Part shown: positions 52,581 through 61,553 of the stretch, piece after piece
How positions within the stretch are numbered: the first letter of the stretch is position 1
Layout: the number at the start of each line of letters is the position of its first letter
Source: an uncultured Bacillota bacterium
Lineage (GTDB): Bacteria > Bacillota > Clostridia > Lachnospirales > Lachnospiraceae
Assembly: GCA_905200905.1 (NCBI GenBank)
Contig: CAJKMA010000001.1
Span: 38,218-102,217, forward strand
Length of the DNA: 64,000 nucleotides
Direction: 5' to 3'
The notes under the pieces: model-generated
Seen by the model: only the letters and a program-made list of their open reading frames with translations
Database searches by the model: none
Told to the model about the DNA's origin: nothing
Program-made: the position numbers and the translations under genes

Positions 52581-53342
52581 ATGTTTTAGGAAATAGTACA
52601 GAACAAACCACAGAGCAACCACAGTAAGCGCCATAGAGGGATAGTAAAAGTTATCTGGTAGATAGGCTTGATAAGGATGACTTAAAAAACAAAGAATACA
52701 AAAACCAATCATAAAAACAAGACTTATAAACATACGGGGAAGATTTTTGTCTGCTCTGGCTTCTGGTCCGTTAGCTCGTTTTCTGGCTTCTAGTTCAAGC
52801 ATGAGACTTTGGATATCTGGAAGCTGATAGCTTACAAACAAGGTTTCGTCTAATTCGCTGCCTTTTTGAGTTTGGACACGGCAAACAATACTGGCATCCT
52901 GACTGCGTTCTCGGATGTTTTTTACCCAAAGGACTTTTCTTGCCAGTTCTGGGATTTCTCCTGTGCTTTTTATCTTTTGAAGCACTTTGTCAGCATCTGC
53001 ATACGTTTCTATAGCACCTAGCACACCATCATTCATGCTTGGTCTTTGACGGCTGCGTGCATCCACATAAAACAATTCATGCTCCTCTGTTAGAAAGAAT
53101 ACATACACATGAGAAACCATGCGATTCCCGCTTCTAATTGCATATCCAATTACTAGGGCTGTCATAAGTAACACCAAAATTGTTGAGAGAGCAGGCGTAA
53201 AAAGCCCATGTTCCAAGAGAAAAAGTTGTAAAAAGAGAAAAATTATGCAAAAAAAGATGATAAAAAAAAGAGTTTTCCATAGTCCTATGGAGGCATTGTG
53301 CTTTTTTTCTTGTGTTTGTGTAGTCATCCAAATTTTTTTCAT
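52563..53342 (-). CDS. Hypothetical membrane protein
   Basis: The start is placed at 53342 (AAAGGAG upstream); the frame is open to 53642 but that part is low-complexity and lacks a site. The 259-residue product has two N-terminal TM helices (about 22-42 and 48-66), a soluble domain of about 120 residues and two C-terminal TM helices (about 208-225 and 232-251). No catalytic motif or family is recognised. It has its own promoter and stands divergent from the VanZ gene. Confidence 0.7.
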   Translation of the reverse strand: MKKIWMTTQTQEKKHNASIGLWKTLFFIIFFCIIFLFLQLFLLEHGLFTPALSTILVLLMTALVIGYAIRSGNRMVSHVYVFFLTEEHELFYVDARSRQRPSMNDGVLGAIETYADADKVLQKIKSTGEIPELARKVLWVKNIRERSQDASIVCRVQTQKGSELDETLFVSYQLPDIQSLMLELEARKRANGPEARADKNLPRMFISLVFMIGFCILCFLSHPYQAYLPDNFYYPSMALTVVALWFVLYYFLKHQRGEK

Positions 53343-53379
53343 GAAGGCTCCTTTCTGAAAATGGAAATTTTTTAGTTTG

Positions 53380-53408
53380 AGTATAACAAATTTATGAGAG
53401 GTACACAA
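53380..53408 (-). promoter_or_regulatory. Promoter of the minus-strand membrane-protein gene
   Basis: On the minus strand TTGTGT (53408-53403) and TATACT (53385-53380) are 17 bases apart, about 38 bases before the ATG at 53342. Confidence 0.55.
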
Positions 53409-53489
53409 ATGATTTCGAGATAGATTCTTGAAAAAATTCAAGGTACACTGTGAAGTTCTAAAGAATTCCAAAAGAAAGCCGAAAATTTT

Positions 53490-53517
53490 TTGAAATATCA
53501 TGTTTTTTAGATATTTT
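53490..53517 (+). promoter_or_regulatory. Promoter of the VanZ-family gene
   Basis: TTGAAA (53490-53495) and TATTTT (53512-53517) with a 16-base spacer, 40 bases before the ATG. Confidence 0.45.
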
Positions 53518-53556
53518 GGGTGTAAAATGAAAAAAAGAAAAGAAAGGTGGCTTTGT

Positions 53557-54183
53557 ATGGATAATTTGATTTTTGCAGGATATGAATTTTTAGCAGCTTT
53601 TGTTCCATTTTTGCTGGTGTTCCTGGCAGTGAGTGCATTCAAGAAGAAACAACAAAATTCTTCTTTAAAGAGACCGTACCTGGGTATTCTGCTTTTTGCT
53701 GTTTACTTGATTGGCGTTTATCACTTTACCGGAGCAGGTACATGGTATGACTTAAAGAATTATCAGTGGAACATTCGACAGGAACAATTGAATATCATTC
53801 CATTTTCAAACGAAATCGATATGATTGGATATGTATTAAATGTATGTTTGTTTGTACCTCTAGGTTTTTTATTTCCATTCCTATGTAAAAAGATGGATAA
53901 TTTCTGGTGCATCCTCAGTGTGGGATTTTGTTTTTCACTTTTTATTGAATTTAGTCAGTTATACAATAACAGGTGCACGGATATTGATGACTTAATTTTA
54001 AATTCCATTGGTGCATTCATTGGGCTTCTTTCGTTTAGAATATGGAAAAAACTTACGAAATCAAAGTACTGCTTCCCATCAATCTCGTGGGAGGAATTGC
54101 TTCTATACATGCTCGTGTTATTTTTAGGGCGAGCTTTGCTTTTTAATGAAATGGGATTCGCTGGTTTGTTATACAAATTTTAA
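53557..54183 (+). CDS. VanZ-family membrane protein
   Basis: The start at 53557 (AAAGGTGG upstream) gives 208 residues with about five TM helices. The VanZ signature is visible: NIIPFSNEIDMIGYVLNVCL, FVPLGFLFPFL and IEFSQLYNNRCTDIDDLILN SIGAFIG. VanZ proteins confer low-level teicoplanin resistance in Tn1546, but most chromosomal homologues have no proven role. The gene is followed 21 bases later by the broken permease gene. Confidence 0.88.
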   Translation: MDNLIFAGYEFLAAFVPFLLVFLAVSAFKKKQQNSSLKRPYLGILLFAVYLIGVYHFTGAGTWYDLKNYQWNIRQEQLNIIPFSNEIDMIGYVLNVCLFVPLGFLFPFLCKKMDNFWCILSVGFCFSLFIEFSQLYNNRCTDIDDLILNSIGAFIGLLSFRIWKKLTKSKYCFPSISWEELLLYMLVLFLGRALLFNEMGFAGLLYKF

Positions 54184-54204
54184 AGGGATAGGTTGTGATT
54201 CAGC

Positions 54205-56694
54205 ATGGTAAAAACACTTTTAAAAGCCAGCCAAAGGCAAAACAGGAGAAGAAACCGCCTTTTAATGCTTGCAGTTGCTCTTATAGGAGCCGTGATTTTC
54301 TGTGTTTTCAGCTTTGCTTATGAAAAGCTACAGGCAGACATTCAGAAAAACATCCAGACAGATGGAATGGCAGTATCTGCTTATCTGGAAAATGGCACCG
54401 AGGAAATGGTAGAACAAATAAAAACGTTGTCTTTTGTGAAGTGTACAGGGAAAGAAAAATTTGCAGGGAAGTTATTGGATAAAAATTTAAAATATTGCGA
54501 CTGTGTTGTAGCAGATAAAACAGCTTTTGAAGAAATGCTTTCTCCTGCATATACCCAGGTGACAGGACATTATCCTAAGAAAGCAGAAGAAATTATGTTG
54601 TCCTTGAAAACACTGGAATACCTTAATATTAAGAATCCTCAGATTGGTATGGAAGTAAATCTGGATTTTTACTGGAATGATATTTTCAATACTAAGGGAA
54701 CCGGAGCGCAAAGCTTTAGACTCTCTGGCTATTTTACGGAATATGAAAATCAGGAAACAGGTTCTTCCCTTGCCTTTTTATCAGAGGAAAAACTCACAGA
54801 AAGCGGTGTCTCTTGGAACCCTTGTCGGATTTTAATAGACCCCAAATATGATTTTGTTAGTGGACTTTGGATGGAGTCCATATTAAAAGATGTACTTCCT
54901 TTGGAAAAAGGTCAGAAAATGGTATGCGTAGATTCTGCTGCTTATAGGGCAGTAGAAGGTATGCTTGGAAGTTGTGGGTTTGCAGCTATATTTTCCTTTT
55001 TCTTACTGCTTGGTATGTTTTTGTTTGTATATGAGATTTTAAATTTATCTTTGCAAAAGGATTTACAGCAATACGGGCTTTTGGAAGTTATTGGTGCGCA
55101 GAAAAAACAGATTATGCAAATTCTTGTTTTTCAGATGTGGGAGGTTTGGTTAAAAGGAAATCTTATAGGCGGTTTTGTTGGAAGTCTTGCTGTCCTGGTG
55201 ATTTTAAAGGACCTTTCTCTATACCAGTTGGGGGTTCTTTTTCTCACTATGTTGTCGACAGCCTTTCCCCTGGTTGCTGGTGTGTTTACTGTAAGAAGCA
55301 GGCTGAAAAGGTTAAATCCTATAGAATGTTTGAAATATGAGGAGATTCCTTTTGCTCCTAAGAGTCAGAAAAAGCAAAAATACTACAAAATCCGAAACTG
55401 GGGAAGAATGCCAGAAGTCTATTTAGCAAAACGATATTTGTTTTGCAATGGCAGGGGATTTATCTTAACACTGTTTTCTCTTACTATGGGATGTGGGCTT
55501 GCTTTATGCTCCGTGGTATTGGCAAAAGGTACAGATATAGAAAATCGTTTTTTAGCGGAGCCTGATTTTCGGATTTCCATTACCCAGAAGGCTTGCCAGA
55601 CCTTGATGGAAACTTCGCCGGATACAAAACACATGGTGTTTTTTCCAGAAGCATGGTTAGGGAACCTACAAGATGTTGCAGGAGATTCCTTGCAAAATAT
55701 AGAAAAAATTTATGGTTTTTATCCTATTGTTGGTGAAAGAGGGCAGGAAAGTATTAAGGTGTTAAGTGAAGGAACCGAAGTAGCTACGGTTATTCAGGCC
55801 CTTTCTTCTGTTTCGGAAGAAAGGTTAAAATCCTTTATTAAGAAAGAAAATTTAAACGTGGATTGGAATACTTTTTACCAGGAAAATGGTGCGTTGATTC
55901 TTCATAACCATAGAATTTCTGAGTATGCCATGAAATCCTATGAGGAGAAAATAGGTACAGAAATAGAGGTCTATGATTTGGTTCCAGTTGGAACCGAAAT
56001 GGCTGGCTTGACTCCTGAAACAATGGTGAATTGCGGATACTTGGACATTACGAAAGATGATTTTCCTTCTCTTAATCTGGTATGGAATGGCAAAGATACC
56101 AATATCCTGCTTGTCACAGAGGCTACCTATAAGAAATTTGCAGAACATCTCACGCCGCAGACCTTTGAACTTACTTTCTTTGTAGACCCAAAACAGGAAC
56201 CCTACATAAAAGGAAAACTAAAAAATTGGATTCAAACCTATAACATGGAATTTCAATCAGAACAGGGATAGCACAAATTAAATTTGCTGCAAATGGAGTG
56301 TAAATCTGATGTGCTTCTGAAAGAGAAAAGTCATATTCAGACAAGTAGATTATTTTTTCTTGCCATTAGTGGCTGTCTGATTTTTATGGGAAGCATGAAT
56401 TTTCTAAATGTAAGAATTACAGGAATGATGCTTAGAAAAAAAGAATGTATTCTTATGGAGAAGGTGGGGATGACAAAAAAACAGCAGAAACGGATGTTTC
56501 TTGCAGAAGGGATTTTTACATGGCTTTGGCTGTGTGGTCTTTTGGTGACCTTTGGAACCGTACTCCTATGCGCTGTTGGGTGGTATATGCAGACAAAAAT
56601 TTCTTATTTTGTATTTTATTATCCTATAAAAGAACTGATTTTGATGCTTCTCATCTTGCTTGGAGGAAGTGTTTTGTTACAAAAGGATTGTTAA
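54205..56694 (+). pseudogene. FtsX-type ABC transporter permease interrupted by in-frame stop
   Basis: One frame codes for a MacB/FtsX-like permease: TM1 at about 18-38, a large outer domain, three TM helices at about 255-365, a second TM at about 425-445 and a second outer domain up to 688. There TAG (56269-56271) interrupts it. The same frame continues from 56272 (ECKSDVLLKEKS, GCLIFMGSMNFLNVRITGMM, then two more TMs) to 56694. The last TM also appears to run into a frameshift (CYKRIVKN is in the next frame). No ATPase gene is adjacent. It is probably inactive. Confidence 0.75.
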
Positions 56695-56764
56695 AAACAG
56701 TGCATGAAGAGAGGTCTTCTGTGCAAATACACAGGAAACACTCTCTTTATGCACAAGTTTTAGA

Positions 56765-57019
56765 TTATGTTTCTTCTTTTCCTTCAATAAGATAGTCGTA
56801 AGAAACCTGGAAAACTTCTTTGAGAGCTTTTAATTCCACATCAGTAACATAACGTTTGTTTGTTTCAATTCTAGTAATTACATTTTTATCCATATCATAA
56901 CCCCTTAATTGAAGTTCATAGGCTAGAATTCTCTGTGACATTTTGTGTTGACGGCGAAGTTCAATAAGGCGCTTGCTAATGAGATTTTTCTCTCCAGTAG
57001 ATGTCTTTGGTTTTGGCAT
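56765..57019 (-). CDS. XRE-family helix-turn-helix regulator
   Basis: The 84-residue protein contains a Cro/C1-type HTH (ISKRLIELRRQHKMSQRILA, NVITRIETNKRYVTDVELKA) with a short C-terminal extension ending in Glu-rich residues. AAGGGAG precedes the ATG. Its targets are unknown. It is divergent from the frameshifted gene at 57255, whose promoter it might control (inference). Confidence 0.88.
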   Translation of the reverse strand: MPKPKTSTGEKNLISKRLIELRRQHKMSQRILAYELQLRGYDMDKNVITRIETNKRYVTDVELKALKEVFQVSYDYLIEGKEET

Positions 57020-57167
57020 AGTGTTCTCCCTTCTGTAAATAGTGTGAACTAAGTTGTCTCGTTTTTTGCATTATTTTTTTGATTGTACATGGGAAAGAAC
57101 GGAAGAACGGTTGTAAAAATGAGACAGAACTGTAATAAAATTAGAATTTTAAATAGAAAGAAAAAGA

Positions 57168-57196
57168 ATGACACTGAATCATGTATATGTTATAAT
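57168..57196 (+). promoter_or_regulatory. Promoter of the gene at 57255
   Basis: ATGACA (57168-57173) and TATAAT (57191-57196) are 17 bases apart. Confidence 0.5.
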
Positions 57197-57254
57197 CTGG
57201 CATATAGAATAATATTCAGTGGAGCTTATTTTAATTTCGTAAAAGAGGAAAAAA

Positions 57255-57732
57255 ATGTATACATTGATACGAAAAGAAGAAAAGAAAAAAGGAAACTATG
57301 AGCATATCTTTTATGTAAAAGAAAAAACACAATTATTGGGTTATACAAATTATCGAGATACTACGGAAAAATTTGAATGGAAAATAGTTGGTGCACATAC
57401 ATGGGAGTGGAAACAAGTAAATAGAAATTACAGAGTATTAGATTACATTCCTATCCTTAATACCATTAAGGCCTTTTGTTATCAATGATAAAAAATATTT
57501 CTGCTGTCCAGGAAATACAGATTTTATTCGTCCTCTAAAAAAATATGGATGGACAATCGATAATATGGAACATCAGATTGTAGCAAAGATTGAAAAGAAT
57601 TCTAACAAATCTATTTATAAAATTGAAAAACTGGATTCAGAACTAGAACTTGAATGGATTATTTTGTCAGTTATGCACATGGATATGGCTGTATTTTCAC
57701 ATGAGGGTAGAGGACCAGTTACAGCAGGATAA
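57255..57732 (+). pseudogene. Unrecognised gene broken by one frameshift
   Basis: The first frame (AGAGGAAAAA site) reads 77 codons (YTLIRKEEKKKGNYEHIFYV, EWKIVGAHTWEWKQVNRNYR) and ends at 57488. Near 57466 coding character moves to the next frame, which reads RPFVINDKKYFCCPGNTDFI, RPLKKYGWTIDNMEHQIVAK, ELEWIILSVMHMDMAVFSHE to TAA at 57730-57732. Together they give a soluble protein of about 158 residues. The C-terminal half, with alternating strands and a final M-A-(V/I)-F segment, resembles LURP-like/phospholipid-scramblase-type folds only loosely. A sequencing error cannot be excluded. Confidence 0.6.
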
Positions 57733-57804
57733 TATATAACTTTCAGAACTACATGGAAGTGAAAAGATTAATTGAGGTTTAAGGCCAAAGGAGGAGGTAG
57801 AACA

Positions 57805-58047
57805 ATGAGCTCATTCAAGCTATTAAGAACTATTTGCCGGATTGTTGGCATTATATTGTGTATCTTTCTTTTGATTTCATGTATTACTGATTGGGAGATA
57901 GGGGTAATGCTTGGATTTCCATTTCTCATAATAGACGTTATTATCATCGCAATGAAAAATCGTTGTCCTTTTTGTCATAAATCACTTCGTATTGCTCCGA
58001 TAAAAGGAGAAGAATTTTGCCCATACTGTGGATGTGAAATTAAGTAA
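57805..58047 (+). CDS. Small membrane protein with zinc ribbon
   Basis: The start at 57805 follows GGAGG by seven bases. The 80-residue protein has two TM helices (about 8-27 and 33-52) and a C-terminal zinc ribbon CPFC-x15-CPYCG. The function is unknown. Such proteins occur widely in Firmicutes. Confidence 0.75.
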   Translation: MSSFKLLRTICRIVGIILCIFLLISCITDWEIGVMLGFPFLIIDVIIIAMKNRCPFCHKSLRIAPIKGEEFCPYCGCEIK

Positions 58048-58355
58048 ATAGTAAAGTCTTGAAATGAGATAATTTAACTATGAAATTCTACTGAAATAGG
58101 TCACTGCACCTTGGTACGAAAAATGATACAGTACAAATATAGGGCATTTTGCGCTAAAAGAAAAAGGAGCTGTTATGAAAGAACAACCCCTTTGAAAAGG
58201 TAATCTGTTTAAGAAAGATATCCTTGTAAAAAACTATATATAATTTTCAAGACTTTTTCATCTTGTACAGATTCCACTAATTGAATATGACCGTATGCTG
58301 ACAGGATTAGAACAAAAGAACAAGGAAGAGAAAAGGAGAGCATAAGGAGACATTT
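58048..58355 (+). other. Gap of about 310 bases; only a degenerate small frame
   Basis: Apart from the remnant at 58175-58345 described separately, nothing was seen: no clear promoter, terminator or RNA. The rsmH-like gene begins at 58356. Confidence 0.5.
58175..58345 (+). pseudogene. Possible small-gene remnant with two in-frame stops
   Basis: A strong site (AAAAAGGAG) precedes ATG 58175. The frame reads MKEQPL, TGA, KGNLFKKDILVKNYI, TAA, then FSRLFHLVQIPLIEYDRMLT and a Lys/Glu-rich tail to TAA at 58343. All three pieces are in one frame and look protein-like, suggesting a decayed 57-codon gene. No family is recognised. Confidence 0.4.
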
Positions 58356-59405
58356 ATGGAACAAAAAGAGCAAACACATAAAAGGAGAGTGCGTTATAAA
58401 GGAACTCATCCAAGAACTTATCAAGAAAAATATAAGGAACTGCAGCCGGAGAAATACGGAGATACGATTGAGAAAGTAATCCGAAAGGGAGGAACACCGG
58501 CAGGAATGCATATTTCTATCTGTGTACAGGAAATTTTAGATTTTCTACAGATACAACCAGGACAGATTGGATTAGATGCTACTTTAGGATATGGGGGACA
58601 TTCTTCTAAAATGCTGGAGCAACTTCATAATCAAGGGCATTTATACGCTCTGGACGTGGATCCTATTGAAATGAAAAAAACAAAAGAACGTCTGGAAGGA
58701 ATGGGGTATGGGTCGGAAATCCTTTCCATACGGCATTTGAACTTTGCTGATGTGGAGCAATTACTTGCAGAAACCGAAGGCTTTGATTTCGCCCTAGCAG
58801 ATTTGGGGGTTTCTTCTATGCAAATCGACAATCCCGAAAGGGGATTTACCTATAAATTTGAAGGTCCCCTAGATTTGAGATTGAATCCAGAAAAAGGAAT
58901 TTCTGCTGCCCAGAGACTTTTAGACATTTCGCAGCCAGAACTAGAAGGAATGCTCATAGAAAATTCCGATGAGCCTTATGCAAAAGAAATTTCAACAGTC
59001 ATTCTTTCGGAAATTCGTAAGGGAAATGTTATTACAACTACTACACAGCTTCAGAAAGCGGTAGAGAAGGCATTGGTAAAGGTTCCAGCTGATAAACGAA
59101 AAGAAGCTGTGAAAAAATCCTGTGCCAGAACCTTCCAAGCTCTTCGTATTGATGTAAATAATGAGTTTGAAGTCTTAGAGACTTTTTTGGAAAAACTGCC
59201 TACGGTAATGAAAAAAGGCGGCAGAATCGCAATTCTTACTTTCCATTCAGGAGAAGACCGTCTGGTAAAAAAATCTTTCCAGCGTTTTTATCGGGAAGGT
59301 ATTTACAGTGAGATTGCAAAGGATGTGATTCGTCCATCAGCGGAAGAATGTAACCGAAATAGCAGAGCGCGTTCCACGAAAATGCGGTGGGCAGTACGTG
59401 CATAA
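58356..59405 (+). CDS. RsmH-family 16S rRNA (cytosine1402-N4)-methyltransferase, N-terminally extended type
   Basis: AAGGAG precedes the ATG by six bases. The 349-residue protein has RsmH motifs: SAM loop GLDATLGYGGHSSKMLE, LADLGVSSMQIDNPERGFTY, LDLRLNP, CARTFQALRIDVNNE and the C-terminal RARSTKMRWAVR. It differs from standard RsmH by about 50 extra N-terminal residues (KRRVRYKGTHPR) and by lacking the usual HxPVLLxE start. It is not in a mraZ-rsmH-ftsL cell-division cluster. It may be a second RsmH paralogue with a different rRNA target. Methyltransferase activity is likely, the exact site is not certain. Confidence 0.85.
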   Translation: MEQKEQTHKRRVRYKGTHPRTYQEKYKELQPEKYGDTIEKVIRKGGTPAGMHISICVQEILDFLQIQPGQIGLDATLGYGGHSSKMLEQLHNQGHLYALDVDPIEMKKTKERLEGMGYGSEILSIRHLNFADVEQLLAETEGFDFALADLGVSSMQIDNPERGFTYKFEGPLDLRLNPEKGISAAQRLLDISQPELEGMLIENSDEPYAKEISTVILSEIRKGNVITTTTQLQKAVEKALVKVPADKRKEAVKKSCARTFQALRIDVNNEFEVLETFLEKLPTVMKKGGRIAILTFHSGEDRLVKKSFQRFYREGIYSEIAKDVIRPSAEECNRNSRARSTKMRWAVRA

Positions 59406-59434
59406 AACTTTCTGTTCATAAAGAGGTAGAGTAT

Positions 59435-60175
59435 ATGGAAACAGGAAAAAAACGGCTATTGCTTATGGATGGCATTCGCGGATTCGCTATTGTGAATATG
59501 ATACTTTTTCATTTTTTATATGATTTTTTTATTATTTACCAAAGAGATCCGATATGGTATGAAAGACCCTGGGTTTTTCTGTGGCAGCAAATGATTTGCT
59601 GGACCTTTATTTTAATTTCCGGTATGACATGGAATCTTGGAAGAAGAAAAGTAAGACGTGGGATTTTGCTGAATTTTTGGGGACTTGTGATTACTGTTAT
59701 CACTTGGCTTATTATGCCTCATCAGACCGTTTGGTTTGGAATTTTAAATTTTTTGGGGTGTGCATGTTTGCTTTTGATTCCACTGGAAAAAATATTGAAA
59801 AAAATTCCTGCTGTTTTAGGAATGCTTGGTTCCGTTTTTTGTTTTTTTCTTTTTCAAAATATTAGCGTAGGTTATTTAGGAATAGGAGAATCCGAGTGGT
59901 TTTCTGTTCCACAATGGCTTTATGATACAAAGGTATTTACCATCCTGGGATTTCCATTTCCTGGATTTTATTCTAGTGATTATTTTCCTGTGTTACCTTG
60001 GATTTTTTTGTTTTTTTTAGGTTATTACATTTCACTTTTTTTACAGAAAAAAGCAAAGCTCTATGAAAAATTCTATATAAAGGTACCTTTGCTTACTAAA
60101 ATCGGACAGAAAAGCCTGATAATTTATCTTCTGCATCAGCCACTTTGTATGTTGGTTTGTACAATCATAGTATAA
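59435..60175 (+). CDS. DUF1624/HGSNAT-like membrane protein
   Basis: The start at 59435 follows AGAGGTAGAG. The 246-residue protein has about seven TM helices and begins with the acyltransferase-like motif LLLMDGIRGFAIVNMILFHF LYD, typical of the heparan-alpha-glucosaminide N-acetyltransferase/DUF1624 group. A late ILGFPFPGFYSSDYFPVLPW segment and a C-terminal LIIYLLHQP motif are also characteristic. It may transfer an acyl group to a cell-surface sugar, but the substrate is unknown. A strong terminator follows. Confidence 0.87.
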   Translation: METGKKRLLLMDGIRGFAIVNMILFHFLYDFFIIYQRDPIWYERPWVFLWQQMICWTFILISGMTWNLGRRKVRRGILLNFWGLVITVITWLIMPHQTVWFGILNFLGCACLLLIPLEKILKKIPAVLGMLGSVFCFFLFQNISVGYLGIGESEWFSVPQWLYDTKVFTILGFPFPGFYSSDYFPVLPWIFLFFLGYYISLFLQKKAKLYEKFYIKVPLLTKIGQKSLIIYLLHQPLCMLVCTIIV

Positions 60176-60182
60176 AATAACG

Positions 60183-60222
60183 CCCCTTAAGAGAACCATT
60201 CCATTCTCTTAAGGGGATTTTT
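60183..60222 (+). terminator. Intrinsic terminator
   Basis: Perfect 13-bp stem CCCCTTAAGAGAA/TTCTCTTAAGGGG, 8-base loop, then ATTTTT. Confidence 0.9.
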
Positions 60223-60245
60223 ATAGGTAGGCATAAAATTTTTTC

Positions 60246-60294
60246 TTGACAAATCTTTTAAAATATTTAAAATGTACTTATACATTAAGTACAT
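60246..60294 (+). promoter_or_regulatory. Promoter and palindromic operator of the GntR-ABC operon
   Basis: TTGACA (60246-60251) and TAAAAT (60268-60273) are 16 bases apart. Immediately downstream, ATGTACTTA (60272-60280) and TAAGTACAT (60286-60294) form a perfect 9-bp inverted repeat around TACAT. It starts in the -10 box and ends 13 bases before the regulator's ATG, a standard site for YtrA-type GntR autorepression. Confidence 0.75.
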
Positions 60295-60307
60295 TAGAGG
60301 AGAGGAT

Positions 60308-60685
60308 ATGGAAATTATAATCAGTAATAATGCTGACAAACCAATCTATGAACAGATTACTTCTCAAATTAAAGCAATGATTATGAGTGACCAATTGAAA
60401 TCAGGAGACAGCATCCCTTCCATGCGAGCTTTAGCGAAATCCCTTCATGTAAGTGTTATTACCGTTCAAAAAGCTTATGAGACTTTGCAGCGTGATGGTT
60501 TTATTGAAACCACCATAGGAAGAGGAAGTTTTGTATCTGCACGAAATAAAGAATTTTATCAGGAAGAACAACAACGTATTGCAGAGGAACATTTGCAAAT
60601 CGCTGCAGAAATTGGGAGAACCAATAATATTTCACTTTCTAAGCTACAGGAATTACTTACATTATTTTATACGGAGGATGAATAA
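60308..60685 (+). CDS. GntR-family regulator, YtrA subfamily
   Basis: The start at 60308 follows GAGGAGAGG. The 125-residue protein has a winged helix (PIYEQITSQIKAMIMSDQLK, SMRALAKSLHVSVITVQKAY, GFIETTIGRGSFV) and a short helical C-terminus for dimerisation, the YtrA layout. These regulators usually repress the ABC transporter genes that follow them, often responding to cell-envelope stress. The ABC operon here starts directly at its stop codon. Confidence 0.93.
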   Translation: MEIIISNNADKPIYEQITSQIKAMIMSDQLKSGDSIPSMRALAKSLHVSVITVQKAYETLQRDGFIETTIGRGSFVSARNKEFYQEEQQRIAEEHLQIAAEIGRTNNISLSKLQELLTLFYTEDE

Positions 60686-60686
60686 T

Positions 60687-61553
60687 ATGGACAATGCTTT
60701 AACATTAAAAGAAGTGTGTAAACAATATGACTATTCAGACTTTGGTTTGGACAAAGTGACTTTTTCTTTACCATGTGGTGCAGTTATGGGATTTGTTGGT
60801 GAAAACGGTGCAGGAAAAACTACTACAATTGGATGTATTTTAAATACTCTGAAAAAGGATAGTGGTTCCATCCAGATTTTTGGAAAAGAAATGGGAGATG
60901 GGGATACTTGGATTCGGGAAAATATAGGAGTTGTGTATGATGGAGATAATTTTCCAGATTATTTAACTGCGAAACAACTTTCCAATATTATGGCAGGTAT
61001 TTATCAGCAATGGGATACTACATTATTTTATAAATATTTGCAAAAATTTCGACTGAAAAGTAACCAAAAAATTGCGAAATATTCTAAAGGTATGACCATG
61101 AAATTAGCGATTGCCGTTGCATTAGCACACCATCCCAAATTGCTCATTCTGGACGAAGCAACCAGTGGTTTAGATCCGGTAATGCGTGAGGAAATATTGG
61201 ATGTTTTTTTGGAATTTGTAGAAAATGAAAACCATGCGATTCTATTATCTTCGCATATTACCAGTGATTTAGAACGTATTGCAGATTATATTACCTTTAT
61301 TCACGAGGGCAAAATTATTTTAACTGAATTGAAGGATAACCTTATTTATAAGTATGCCATATTAAGATGTACTGAAAAAGATTTTTTGTCTTTGAATCAC
61401 AAAGATATACTTGCCTATCGAAAAAAAGATTATCAAATAGATGTTTTAGTCTCTGATATTGATAAGGCCAGAAAAAGATATCCCAAAATTGTGCTTGACC
61501 ATGCGACGATTGATGACATTATGCTGCTTTTAGTAAAGGGGGTTATGGCATGA
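60687..61553 (+). CDS. ABC transporter ATP-binding protein (YtrB-like)
   Basis: The start at 60687 is supported by GGAGG nine bases upstream, inside the gntR end. The 289-residue protein has Walker A GENGAGKTTT (38-47), a degenerate signature YSKGM (132-136), Walker B LLILDEATSGLDP (152-164) and the switch H190 (LLSSHITSDLERIADY). The C-terminal region ending in TIDDIMLLLVKG is typical of exporters paired with two-gene permeases. It acts with the next gene. Confidence 0.95.
   Translation: MDNALTLKEVCKQYDYSDFGLDKVTFSLPCGAVMGFVGENGAGKTTTIGCILNTLKKDSGSIQIFGKEMGDGDTWIRENIGVVYDGDNFPDYLTAKQLSNIMAGIYQQWDTTLFYKYLQKFRLKSNQKIAKYSKGMTMKLAIAVALAHHPKLLILDEATSGLDPVMREEILDVFLEFVENENHAILLSSHITSDLERIADYITFIHEGKIILTELKDNLIYKYAILRCTEKDFLSLNHKDILAYRKKDYQIDVLVSDIDKARKRYPKIVLDHATIDDIMLLLVKGVMA

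Noticed and set aside
53427..53442. Palindrome CTTGAA-AAAA-TTCAAG in the intergenic region
   Set aside because: Short AT-rich symmetry not overlapping the promoters found; could be chance.
52563..53642. 359-codon version of the minus-strand membrane protein
   Set aside because: The first 100 codons are low-complexity, cross the divergent promoter region and lack a ribosome site; the ATG at 53342 has AAAGGAG.
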